Of a DNA stretch of 64,000 nucleotides, positions 1 to 12,924 are shown in pieces; the stretch's first letter is position 1, and each line of letters opens with the position of its first letter. A program made the position numbers and the translations under genes. This stretch comes from Datnioides undecimradiatus (taxonomy: Eukaryota; Chordata; Actinopteri; Lobotiformes; Datnioididae), in NCBI GenBank assembly GCA_008933995.1, contig WARS01000046.1:6434026-6498025 (forward strand), written 5' to 3'. The notes below the pieces were generated by a model. That model searched no databases and was not told where the DNA came from. It saw only the letters and a program-made list of their open reading frames with translations.

Positions 1-2537
1 GCAGTGTGCTCATCCGCATGTAGTTTACGTGCTCGCACCGAAACATTAGCGCCGTCACATAACTCAAACATCTGTGTGTAATTGCCCTCCTAATGGAATG
101 GGATCGTATCGATTTATGGAACTAAGTGGACGTCTCATTTCAGACACGACTAAATAGAGTTTTTATGACTCCCTTCATATGTCGGTCTATTGTGTACCTC
201 TGAATTGTAATCTTCAGAGCCATGTAAGGCTACAACAAAAGAATATTGAGCCTGCTGGGAAACAGACACAGTAGTTTTTTTTCTCTCTCTCTCTCTTTTT
301 TTTTAGGTCATATGGCTGCCAACATTTCCTGTTGCATAGCCAGATCCAAGCTCGACAAGCTTTTAGCAGTCTGGAGAAATCCAAGCACAAAAATAATTTA
401 GAAAAAGATGCCAAGGATATCTAACCAAATCACTTTTGTCCTTAATTAAATTCAACAAACAGTTATTTCTTCTAATATTTTACACTGATTGCAACAGAAA
501 AATATAAAATTAGTTGTACAGTGGAATGAGAAAGAATTGAAGTTTGCTGCATTAGTATCACCCCAGATATTACTTACTTATTACTTTTAAATACTTTTTT
601 AGACTTGTTTTTTAAGTTACTTGCATGCAAACAAAAGTTGCTCACTCCAGAGGAAACTGTTTACAAACCAAAAGCTACTGGATTTTGGTTTTGAGCTTTA
701 AAGACAAGGTTATTCAAAATTTTTTGACTTCCTTGAGCTTGACAGGGAATTCAATGGGAACAAAATGCTGTTTTTTGTGCTGCATGCAGCTTTTCTGAGC
801 TTGACAGCGACGTGAAGATAAGGCCAACAAGGATTTTGGCTCTGAGGACTTGTGTTGACTGCTATCTTAACCACAGCCCCTCCTCACTTAGTCATCCCAT
901 GTTGATGTTTCACATCCCTGCTATCGACAGTAAAGTTGACCTGAAAAGGTCTCGGGGCTGTCGCGGTTGCTGAGTCTGCTCACGGAATAGATGACAGGTT
1001 TTCCGCGCTTGTTCCAGCAAGCTCTTTAAGAAAACTTACGCCTCTGACCAGTGCGGAGTTCATCCATTACTCTGTGACAGCTTGATGAAAGTGTCAGCCA
1101 GTTTAATTAGTTTGTATTCTCAGCATCACCTCCTTGTTTGACGATGTTTTACCTCAGCGTGAGATTTGATGTGATTATTCACCGCTTTGATAAGGCGATG
1201 TGATGAAATGTTATTTCTCACTCGAGCGCAGCGGCTAACAAGCATTCCCGCAAGACAGATCATTGATCACCGCCCTCACTTTTATGACTGAACTGATTTC
1301 AGCCGGTTGCGATTCAGAAATGGCTGCAGGCACTTACGGCTGCCAGCCCGTCTTTCACTTATCCAACATATTTGGCCGGCAGTGGTAAGTGATAGACAGG
1401 CAGCTGGTCCCTGAGTTGTCAAACATGTTATCATTAGCTTCTTTGCTCCTTTTTCCACTAGTTTGATGTTACTGCGGGTAAAAAAAGAAAAAAAAAAAGC
1501 ACATTTGATTTCCTCTGCTGCACGTTGGCTCATGTGACAGACAAGATCCTCCAGTGAAGAAAAGAGAAGTAGAAAAACATCCACTTTATTTGTTAGTTTC
1601 TGTAAAACCGATAGCATGTGTTGTCACTCTGACATTTCCAGTTGATCTCCATCACACTGTGGAGTCTTTGTACTTTTTTGATATAGTCTTGATTTTGAAA
1701 GTGTTCCACGTGATGCCCCTTTTTATTTTGCTTCAATCAAGCAGAGAATAACACTGAAGCTATTTTTAAGACTTTCTACAGCGAGGCAGATAAAAACTCA
1801 CAGATCCGAGATGTGTTGACAGTAGTTGATTTTGCCATCAAATAAATACGCTCCCAGTAAAATATGCGTATTTGTGAATACATGTTGAAGTGAGCTCTGT
1901 TTTACGCTCAGGAAGACAGTGTACATCAGCTGAAAGTGCCGCAGCCTGGTCGGGGTCGCCGATCTGTGCAGATACCGTCTGAAAGCGTCAGAGTGTTTTG
2001 GGCCGGTGCCTCGTCTTTGATGTGTCACCGTTCCAGGCAGAACATGACGGGCCTTGTCTTCCCCCACCTCATCTCAAACCACTCTTATTCATCACAAAGC
2101 TCTGTGCTGAGGATAGTGGGGCGATAAAAAATAAATGAATAAATGTTAAAAAACAACTAATTATCCAGCTACTGCGGCTGAAACAAAGAGGTGATGAGAG
2201 AAGTGGTGTGTCTGTGATATTGTTTTTGTCAGATGCAGATGCAGTGCAGTAATCAATGAAATTACTGACTGTTGCAGGTCTCTTAGAGAGAGGTAGTGCT
2301 TTTTGAGAGTGTGTTGCAGTTGTTATGACAGCAGAGATGTAACCTTGGGATAAATGTAATTGTTTGTTGACGCGGCTGGCATTTTAAAACCCGAGCTGTG
2401 AGACAGTAAAGACCTTGAAGGACAAAAAGCTGTGTTAAAGCCGTAATAGGATGAAGCCGACATCCAGACAGCATTCTCTTTCATACGCACAACACACTGG
2501 CATGTGTACGCACGCATGCATACAAACAAGCTAAAAG

Positions 2538-2556
2538 ACACACACACACACACACA
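2538..2556 (+). repeat. (CA)n microsatellite
   Basis: About nine CA units in a locally CA-rich stretch. Confidence 0.9.
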
Positions 2557-4532
2557 GTGTTTCATTTACATTCACACGAACACTTACAAACATTTGCGCA
2601 CACTCACCCGTCACACCTCGTTGCCCTGCAAAGTTCCACGCACATCCATCACTTGTCAGGACAGAGTGAGTGTGAGATGATGATGGATGGTTAGATGTTT
2701 CCACACAGCAGAGCAGAGAAAGTGTGCGTGCGTGTGTGTGTCTGTGTGTGCGCACGTGTATCCTGTGTTGCTTGAGAGGTTTTGCCTCAGGTGCTCTCTC
2801 CGACCCCAAGGTTAATTGTCAGAGTCAGTCAGCATGAAAGAGTCGTGTAAAAGTCAGATGTGTAAGTCTGCGGTTATATATGACTGCTCGGCTCCACAAG
2901 TGAGGACTGCTTTTACATGAAGTGACACCCGTCCATCGTGGGACTGTGACGTACAGCACCATCTCATCTGCTCTGTTCTAGGTGGTCTGGATTTTTGCTC
3001 AAATTTAGTTTTGCTATCAAGCATGTTTCTCCACACAGAGGATAGATCAGAATTTATGAGGGGAAGTGAGCGCTGGAGGCAAACCTGTGACTGAACCGTT
3101 TTATCACCTCTGCTGCCAAACACCACACGTCCTCACATATTTTTTTACAGTGTTACTCATAATGTATTACAGTGAAAGCAGGCCTTGTCTCCTGTAATAA
3201 AGCCTTTTGCTGTTGATATGTATCAAGCATCGGGGAAAGAGATGCTCAGGCAGAACTTCAAACTAAAGAGAAACTCAAACTTTTCTCCTCTATGAAAAGT
3301 TTCCCAGCTCAGTTTGATTCAGTCACTGAAGACTAGGAATAAGGAATGAACAAGAATATGTGAAGTTGTGCTCAGGTGAGCCCAGGTTCACTTCTTGTTT
3401 TCCTTATTTTTCACACTATTTGTCTCATGAGGTGCACCAGTTGTCTCCGAGTGTTGAGGTGTGAAGGTCATTCTGACAGTGTACCCCTCCCTCTGTGCCA
3501 GGAACCGCAGTACTTCTCCCTCGCCAGTGTACCCACAGCATCACGCTGCAGGTGCCAGCCTGCAGCCAGCGTGACCCCGGGCGAGGCCGTGGTTGCTCGC
3601 CGGTTGGCGTTGCCCTTTTCCCACCTAACACAGACACCGCCTCTGCCGGCGCCGCCATATGTTTTGCCATCGACTGTCATACATAGAGGGCAAAGGTGAG
3701 AGATGCCCAGCGGTATCGTCCTGGCAGAGTGCTCCACCTCATCAGGGAATTGCTCGCACTGTGACACATTTCCTGGTGCGGCGGTATATTTTGACAGTGC
3801 AGGCATTTAACTGTGGAAATGCAGATTCTCAGCTTCTATAGTTTTTTATTAGGCATCTGTTGCCTAATTGAATCAAATAAATCCTTTTAGCCATTTCTTT
3901 CTCTGACTTCTTTCATCCATTCTGCACAAAACAAGCATTTTTCCAGCAGATTTTAGTCGAATGCCTGTCAGTGACACAGACTGCTGTTTTTATGGGGGGG
4001 GGGGTTGTCCTCCTCCCCTTACCCACACTTTAATCCGGTGATTAAACAGCCTTGCGCGGTCAGGAGTGACAGAGTGCGGCCACAGATATGGAGGTAACGT
4101 TTCCTGTTGAATTAAAGCTCCTTGGTACTTCGGCATCCTGCTTCCTGTCACTGGGAGAAAATAGGACAGTAGCGTGCTGGCCTGTGGAGAGAAAACAGAG
4201 AAACTCAGTGGAAACCTAGGGAAAAGGGGACAGTTGCTATTGTTAAACGCAGCACTTAACATTTCTCACTCATGGGCACAAACATTAGTATATGGTTCCA
4301 TTATTTCAGACTTTGTGAGGGTAAACAGGCTTGTTGATGGGTGTCCGTGACCTTGGGCCTCTGTGCAGCTTCCCTGTGGTGTTTGGGAAATTCAGCTGTT
4401 CCATAATATAATACAAAGAGCGCAGAAACAATGGGTTTTACTTGATGCACATCCTAAAACGTCACAGTGACTTCATATTTTCAGTTCATATAATTATAAA
4501 TATATTCCTATGCCATTGTATTTATGATGCCC

Positions 4533-4550
4533 ATATATATATATATATAT
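4533..4550 (+). repeat. (AT)n microsatellite
   Basis: Nine AT units. Confidence 0.9.
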
Positions 4551-5175
4551 GTGTCCTTTCTCAGTTGCTCTGTTTATATTTAATAAAAGTTCAGCCTTTG
4601 CTCCATAGAGAGAAGGCTTTCCCAGTGAAAACATATCAGCAACCGTGACTTTTCTTCCTCACATAGAAGGTTTGAACTTGAAACACAGTTGGCCAGGCGG
4701 AGCCCGAAGCTGAAATTCAGCGTTGGACAGAAACCAGCAGCTCTCTCAGTTACTGCTCTCTCACAGATGTTATGTAGCATTTCAGCAAAACGTATGTCTG
4801 TGGCTGAGCTGTGTTTTAAGAGGAATATAATCCCACTGCAACTGAATAATTACCGTCTCTCTCCACATGTATGTATGTTTTTAAATTATAGATTGAGTTA
4901 TCTGGAAAGTAGCATAATGGTTGCTATTATAATTTCTCATGCAGCTGTTACTATAGCGACACAGAAAGTGACCTTATACACTCAGTGTGTGTTGAATTAC
5001 CAGTGAAAAGCCTCCTAGACCATCGCCACGGTGACCTATGAGGAATCTATAGAGAAAAAAAAATATCTACACATCTGTCCACGCTGAAACCCCACTTCAC
5101 ACAAGGGCCTTCAGCAAAATAGCAGTCCATGCATTTAAATAGGAATATTATTATAATGACAGACTGTCACATTAA

Positions 5176-5196
5176 GTGTGTGTGTGTGTGTGTGTG
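5176..5196 (+). repeat. (GT)n microsatellite
   Basis: About ten GT units followed by GATGTG. Confidence 0.9.
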
Positions 5197-8100
5197 ATGT
5201 GTATGAGTGTGTCACATTGGTTTTGGAGAGGGGAGGGGTTTAAGCCATAAAGCATGGCAACACTCTGACAGGTTTGAGAGTCCTGGTGGAGAGACAAGCC
5301 CGAACAATTGACCTCATGGCTTGATCTTTATGTTAATGCCAGAGAATTTATTATGAGCCAGTTTGGGGCTCGAGGGCACCAGAACTGATGGAAATTTATG
5401 TGAGTCTAAGTAGGATGACTGAATGAGAGCGGTGATACATTTATTCTTCTCTGTTCTGTTCCCGTCAGCAAAAAAAAAAAACACAACAGAAAACAGCTAT
5501 CATTAGTGACTGAGCAGTACAAGCTGCCTTTCAAAGAGGTTTCCAGAGAAATTTGTGTGGGAGGTGTGCTGTAGGTGTGTCTGATGAAACAAAAGAAAGA
5601 CATGAGTGTGGGCTATTTGAGTGCTGCCAGTCAATCATGTCATCTGTTAACTAGTGAGCAGTAGCAGAGCTGTAAACCAGTGGTTGCTCTGGATGTTGAG
5701 GCGTTGATTCACTAAATATACCCCAAATTACTGTTTGGGACGCAACATTTTCAATCACTGCATGTTTCCCATTTAGTGGGGTGTTTAATGATGTTCAGTG
5801 GCTCAGCCGCAGTTGATTTAAATGCGCTGCTCTGCTACTCTGCTACTCTGCTGCCAACTCGTTCCTGAAGCTGTGCCGATTTGATGTCAAACTGAAATTA
5901 TAATTCACGGTTGCTAAGAAATCAATATGTGTATGCCCGGTGTTTGTTTAAACCTGTATATTTACTTCAATTGCTGTTGTTGTTTATCTTTTTGCAGTGA
6001 CAGAGGTAGGAATTTTGGTACTAGATGACAGCACTGACTACTGGTAATACTGGTCCCCTACTTGTGCAGTACATGTAGCAACTGCCTCTAAACATTACTT
6101 GATTTCCAACAGTATAGCTGATGTCATCAGTGCTTGCTTAGTTCAATGGGCCCGTTACAGACATTTAAGACCAGATGAGCCCCCCTCTCATTTCTATGAT
6201 GGATAACCAAGACAACAGAACTCAGCAGGTGTTAAAAAACAAAATGTAACATCTAGTGGGAATCCCAGCTAATGTCAGCAAGCTAGGTTTGGCTACTTTG
6301 TCCCCATCAGTCTCCAACTGAAACATAAACCTAACATCACTATGGAAATTATTTATTTATGACAGCATGTGCACAGATAAGTGATAAATGTTGTATGCAG
6401 AAAACTAACAAAGCAAACAAACAAACAAAGGGCAACATGCAGTTGAGTTGAAGGACAGATAGACGGAGAGAGCGAGCAAACCAGCAGCCCAGGTGAAGCT
6501 CTTTGTTGGCTTCTTCCTGAAACAGAACAAAGACAGAGCAAACCAAACCAAGCAGAGTAGGGAACCAGGAGGGATCGTAAACATTGGGCTGGGTTATGAA
6601 GTTCTCTAGTCAGTCATGTGCCATGGAAGTTGTCAGTGCATCTCTTAGCAACGCTAGCCCCTGGATGTCAGAAAACTGCTACCATGGGAACCACCATCAC
6701 TGAGGCTTGAACCTTAGACACCGTTTCATCAATTATATGACCAAAAACATTTTCATCCTTTTTTGACAAATGTTCCCAACAGCTGCACTGTCATCAGAGT
6801 TAACATTTAGTCAGAAAACAAAGTGAGGGTAATGCGGATTTCAGCTTGACCACAGGGCTTAACTTTTGAAGCATAAAAGAACGTGTATGTCTGCAGCAAC
6901 TTAGTTTGAAACACATGCTGAAATTCAAACACTTCGAAAATATGTGTGGGATTAAAGAGTGAAATAGAGTAACCAGCTTAAGGACAAGGTTAATGATTGA
7001 GTTAAACAGAAGGACTTCTAGACTTGAAAGCAAATTGTCTTCCCATTCTCCCCTGAAGCTTCATACGTGATATAAACAACCTCTAACAGTAAGACTAAAG
7101 TAGTGTGTCAGATTTTGGTTTTGACCAAGACTGATTCTGTCTTAGCTCCTCGAATAACAAAAAGATCAATTTTGGTTAAAAGAAATGAGAAAATTTGTTT
7201 CCTCTGAGGAATCGTTTTAAAACCTCAACTGTCCGCTACCCAGGGCTGTACGTTATCCAGCTGTAACTCAGTAAAGACCTCTATGCTTCAGCCAGCAGGC
7301 TACAGAGAACATTTCACTGGACAGGGAGTAATAACTTAGTATGTTATTACAAACAGGAGGTCATATTTCTCCCAGTGATCAGTCTTGCTGAGGACAGCTC
7401 CTATAAAGAGTGGCACAAAAAGAGCGAGGCAATTAAATGAAAGGTTTTTCTTGAATATGGGCCTACCCACACTGACAGCAAGAAATTGTTAGCTGTAACT
7501 GAGCAAACGCCTCGAGCAATTTACCTCTGCAGAGTGCATGAGAATTTAATTTATTTTCATTCACTTTGGTATACGGATCGCAGTAGCTTGCGATGTGTCA
7601 TTTGGCTCTCTGAGTGGATTCGGTGACATCTGCATGTCTGTAAAACTAAAAACAGCGATACATCATTGAGTATTTGATATTGGCTCAAACTGACTGGCCC
7701 TGTTTCTACACTTCATCCAAATCTGTTCCAACCACTTATAAAATCTGGGGAGTATTTTGCTTGTCAGCTGTCCCGGGGCTCGAGATGGGACCGAAACCAG
7801 ATGGGTACAGTAATAGTTTTGTTTTGTTTTTTTTAAAGTAGTTCGAACGCACACTGAACCGCTCCTGAACTCCTGTTCAAAATGCAGTTCTTGGTCTGGA
7901 CTATTGACACACCTGACTCCAGAGTAATTGCTGCATTTAACTTAAATCAATTAGCAATCCCAGGCATCATTAGCTGCTTATACTTTGCAGCCAACACCAT
8001 CACTAATTTAAAACACAGTGTTAATTGTTAATGCTTTGGTAATGATTGGTTAATTGTCTTAATGATATAGTAGGATGCTGATCAAGTGACTACAAGGGTG

Positions 8101-9964
8101 GCGAATTTGGGTTTGAATATTTAAAAACTTACTTTTCTTTTTCTTTTCCTTCCATGTGGATCCTGCCTGTGACGACACCTCTTCTCCTTTGTGTTCAGGT
8201 AAGAATAAATAAAGTCCTTCCCTCTTATCGTGCCCTTCTTTGCCTTTTGTCTTGCGTACAGACAGATGTGCAACAGCAGCCACAACAGAAATGGGGGCAT
8301 CATTGTTTTCATTATTCCTTTGTTATTACCTCACATGCGCTCCGGCACAGAGTGATTGTGTCACAATCCGACTAGCCTGATTCAGTGAACCTCATTTTGT
8401 CTCGCTTTGCTTTGCCCCACTGTCTTTGGAAGCGCAGTGAGACAAACACAAGGATGTTCCTGCTGAATGTCGCTCATGTTGTTGTACAGTTCAGAGATCA
8501 ATGAAAGAAAATGAATTCCTGAAACTTGCATTCATTTCTCCAGCCATCAACTCCTCTAATTCACCACACATTATACCACACCACACAAAATAATCGGACA
8601 TACAAAGGAACGTGGAAAGTGGCTCCACCAGGCAAACAAAAAAACACAACAACAAGGTCACCTCATTCCTCCTCGGTGCATCCATTGAGCGGCTGAGAAT
8701 GGGGACGGGAGGAGTGTGTGCGAGACAAGATAACACACAAGAATGGCATGGCGTAATTGAGATATCAATCAAGGAGGTTATTTCAGGGGTAATTGCTGAG
8801 GCCCTTAGGTTTGTATTTGTGTGTGCGTGTGGGAGAGAGACGGACTGTGTGAAGAAAAAAACGGTGAATAGTCTTGAGAGTCTGTCATTCATCTTGGCGC
8901 AATAGCCATCGTTCCTGTTTTTCTGTGCCCGTCTGTGACGCTTCAAGGCTGAGACACTTTTGGTATTAACAGAAAATAAATAAAAAAATCTACTTCCTGT
9001 CTGCTGCTTCCATAGTGGCTTTATATTTAGTAATGGCTGCATGTTGATTTTCTAGTCTATTTTAAAACATGTTTTGTTTTTTTTGTTTTTTTACATAGGC
9101 GCACATTGAGGGCATTCGGGTTTTATTATTTCTTTCCACCAGAAGTCTATCTGAGGGCTTTAATTATAAAATTGTGTGCAGTTATTTCTGGAGTTGCATT
9201 TTATTTGGCTGAGGACAATAAATATCAAATGATATTTGTGAGCTGGTTTCACTTTTCATGCCAGGGGTTGCTTTTTTTTTTTTTTTTCCAAATGGCCGAT
9301 GCCTCATTTTGAAATGGAACTCTTCAGTGACATTCATACAGTACTTAATGTTTATGCATGTGGAATGTTTCATTTTATTAAATGCCAATCCGCTTTCATA
9401 TCCGAATGGATGGCCGTTTGAGACTTTTTGAGAGACATGGAGCTTTGTTTTAAGGGCAACATGGCACTCATGAATATTCCATTTCCTCATGAGATTACTT
9501 CCTGTAATAACACGGTTCTGCTCCCCAAGGACACACTGCTACAGACGCTACACACTCTGCCTCAGGCACACACACTTGTATGCACTTCATCTCTCAAACA
9601 CGCCTGCATGTGGGCTTGCACACATTCCCACACGCGTACACTCACAAATCCAGGTAGATTATTTATATATTAGCATAAGAATGTTCATTTTTAATTTGCC
9701 ATTTTCTGCCCAACTGCTCTCAGATACTACACTCCCTGCATGGTTAAGCCAGAGAATAAGCTTTTAATTGTGGTGATGGTAATGAAAATAATGGCCCTGG
9801 GTAAACTGGAAAAAGTTTTTTTTTTGGCTTTGATGAACCTGTGAGGTCCCATTTCATCACTGCTGATCGCAGTTTTTCCCACTGCGACTGTGCTCCACCC
9901 TCAGATGGATTCTTTGGAAAATCCTCCAGCAGAAGTTTAGACTAAATAAAGCCGTGGATCGAAG

Positions 9965-10345
9965 TTTAAAGGCATAGTTAAACCCTTACGGAAACAAATT
10001 TCATGCTTTCTTGACAAGAATTGGATGAGAAAGCTGATGCCACTCTCATGTCAGTATGATATATATATGAAGATACCACCAGTGGCCAGTTAGCTCAGTT
10101 TAGCACAAACAGCTAACCTGGCTCTGTCCAAAGCCAGCAACTCATCACTTACCAACACTGGGATTTTGTTATCAGTGTTCCAGTGTAGGTGGATTCTGGC
10201 TATCTGTTTCTCTCTGATTCCAGTAGTTGTGCTAAGCTAAGCTAACCTGCTGCTGGCTGTAGCTTCATATGAACCATGCAGGCACGGGAATAAAGTGAAC
10301 ATAATTTGACAGCACTGAACTATTTCTTCAAGGGTCAGCTGACCA
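9965..10345. repeat. degraded MITE-like dispersed repeat with long internal inverted arms
   Basis: Two arms about 60 bp long (roughly 10041-10104 and 10231-10290) are imperfect reverse complements. The left reads CACTCTCATGTCAGTATG... to CAGTTTAGC, and the right GCTAAGCTAAGCTAACCTGC... to CATGCAGGCACGGG. The ends (TTTAAAGGCATAGTTAAACC and GAACTATTTCTTCAAGGG) are also weakly inverted. This matches from memory a very common percomorph element in which AAAGGAATAGTT-like ends flank 'CTGGCTCTGTCCAAAG' and 'GCTGGCTGTAGCTTCATAT'; both phrases occur here. Many substitutions separate the arms, so this is an old copy. No coding capacity is visible. Confidence 0.7.
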
Positions 10346-12895
10346 GATTTACGTTAAAACACGTCTTGCTGTGTTCCGAAATACAGATAATTAAGATTTT
10401 ATTTTTAATGAATTGCTCGCCTCTGAGAGTTCCCCTCCTCCACGGTACAGTGGAGGTGATAGTTCAGCAAGATGTCTCAGGATAATTTACAGACCTCAGG
10501 AGGGATTAGCCAGCCATAAAAGTCAGTCAATATTCAGTATAAATATCTGATCTGGGAATTGCGTTAATGCTTTATAGTCACTAATTGGGAAAACAGATCA
10601 ATGATACCAAACAGCGCTCAGCAGAGATTGAGACATTTTCAGAAACTAACCGCCCTAACATATGTCAGCTATGTGGAATGATTTCAAACGATGAGTGCAG
10701 TGTATTGGCCTATTTGGCTCGCTGTCAGATGCAGCGGCGAAAAAACCCCCAAAACGTGACAACAAATATTGATTGTATCTTTTTTCCCCAGAAGAATTTG
10801 TCTTTGTGAAAATCATTGCCAGTGTTCTCTCTTTGCATGAAAATGAAAGAAAAAAATCCATTAATGAAGAAATGAAACCAAAGCTATGCAATTCAAGATA
10901 TGGCCAGAGATAAATTTTACTCTAGTTTGACTGAACCTACTCTTTAACACTGGCTACCACATTATGTATGTTGTGTTACTGTTAAATGCATGCTTCTTCT
11001 GTAACTAACAATGTAAAATTTAAGTGCACTGGTTTGGATTTATTTACTAGGTGCTGGGGAAACATAAGTCTTCAGTATATCAGCAGCATATGGTAGTGTG
11101 GTTGTATGTGTTTGACTGAGGACACGTGCAGCGCTGACTTACAACTGGACATCTGGATTGGTCATCATCACTTGCTCTCACTTTTACAGTTTCAGTGGAG
11201 GAATCAAAGTAGTTTTTCTTCACCAAGTTTATACATCACCACACAATAAAGACTAACATAGCTAACTCAGCCTCTGACCACTGCCCTTGTTTTTAGATGA
11301 TGTGTTTATGAAATGAAACTGTGGAAGGAGCGATGGAGGAGGAAATGAAGGGAAGTGACGTTAAGTCCGGATGGAAGAAACAGGTTTTGGGGTTTGTCTT
11401 CCTCTCCTCTTTACTTATTAATTGTCATAACCCCTCAAATTGTTGCCATCTTCTTCTTCTCTTTCTCTTTAGTTTGCTCATGAGATCTTTTGACAACCAC
11501 TTCTCTACTGCGAATCCAAAAACAGACATGACTCTCACATCACCAAACTTCGCAATCAGCACTTTACTGCCCACACTTTGTCCATGCACATACACCCGCA
11601 CAGCTAAGATCAACTTGACTGACATGTGAAACACCCAATTATTGGCCACCAGCAAACAATTATTCACATTATTCACCCAATCGTCATTCAGGGCCGGCGT
11701 TTAATGATGGCTCCAGCCAACCATGAAGCGGACATGATGGGGGCATTAGAACAGCAGTCGGGGGTGGCAATGTGGGGAAATAGGAGGAGGATGTTTGAAC
11801 ATGTTGCCAACAGGCTGAGAGATGTGGATGACAAATGACCAGTGCTGGTTTCTCATCAAGCTGATGTCTGTGTTATTCATGGAGCTGTGTCTGATTGAAT
11901 AATGTAGTTTCAAAAGACAGCGACAGGATTAAAGGAACCTTTTATGTGGACTTTGAGGTCTGTTTTTCATGGATTTAAAGCGCAGTTGGATCCAGTATTG
12001 CTGGAGTTTTCACTCAGTCCGAATCGGCTTATTGATCAGTCGTCAATCAATCAATCTATGAATAGATTTGTCACCTTGAGTTGTCTTGATTTGCGCCTGC
12101 TTTCATCCTTGTACAAGGGTCAAGGATTTATGTGTTCCCCAGTTCGCCAAGATTTCTTTTTTTTGTCTTTTTCTCTTTGTACTTCTGCAGTGAGGCACTA
12201 AAGTTAACTATTAAATTCCACATAAAAGGAGCGCTAGTCTAGTGAAAGGAAAAAAAATATTGCTTTTCTTGTGCAGTTGGCTATGTTTGAGTTTGCAGTC
12301 CACGTGCAGTTCTTTGGAAGAGCGAGCTTTCGATTGTGTGCCATCACATTTTGTCAGGATTTCTTTTTTCTCCGTTTGTTTCTAAAAATCAAGGCTTCCT
12401 GATTCTCATTTCTCCCAGTTTTGGGTTTTCCTAAACATGTTCCTGGTTTGAATTAAGACTGTTTATGAGTGTAATATGCGTCTGAGAGGGAGGGGGAGAC
12501 ATTAGAAAAGAAAAAGAGCTGCACTGTTTCAGGAATTTCTGGCTGCTTACAGGACATGAAAAGAACTTCTAGTCGTCTGGCTGATGCTGACATAAAAAGC
12601 TGTCTGGTGCTTTGAAGACATGAGCCTTTTGAGAACGGATGCTATGTAGCACTACTTAGCCGGGGCTATAACAACTGCTCTGCTGCTGGGGACCAAATAC
12701 GAGACGGTATTATAGTAAAAATGAAGTAGAAGAAAATACAGTTTGCTCCAATGAGAAAGACTTAAGTATATATCAAAACCCCCATTATTGAATATGTCCT
12801 TAAAACAGAAAGAAATCAAGTGTAAATTAAGCGATGAGCGTAAGAGAGACTATGAGTGTGATCAACTTAAATGAAATTCTGAACTCAGAGATAGA

Positions 12896-12924
12896 CAGGC
12901 GGGCGGGCGGGCGGGCGGGCAGGC
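12896..12924 (+). repeat. (GGGC)n short tandem repeat
   Basis: CAGGC is followed by about five GGGC units and CAGG. Five GGG runs separated by single C bases form a compact G-quadruplex motif on the + strand. Confidence 0.9.

Larger units (their letters stand above)
1..9964. other. intergenic, no gene seen
   Basis: I see no exon with a recognisable product. Open frames here are short, overlap on both strands and have Cys/His/Ser-rich shadow composition. Low-complexity sites are a CT/T tract near 277-305, CA at 2538-2556, a G run near 3994-4004, AT at 4533-4550, GT at 5176-5196, CAAA near 6408-6428 and T17 at 9272-9288. The longest open frame (minus, 8491-9042, 183 codons) matches nothing I know. 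Confidence 0.7.

Noticed and set aside
6246-6262. CATCTAGTGGG, resembling a CTCF core
   Set aside because: It loses the essential GGC part of the core on the minus strand.
8491-9042. 183-codon open frame on the minus strand, the longest in the window
   Set aside because: It matches no domain I know, its composition is shadow-like, and the opposite strand is also open over much of it. Without conservation or transcripts I do not call a gene.
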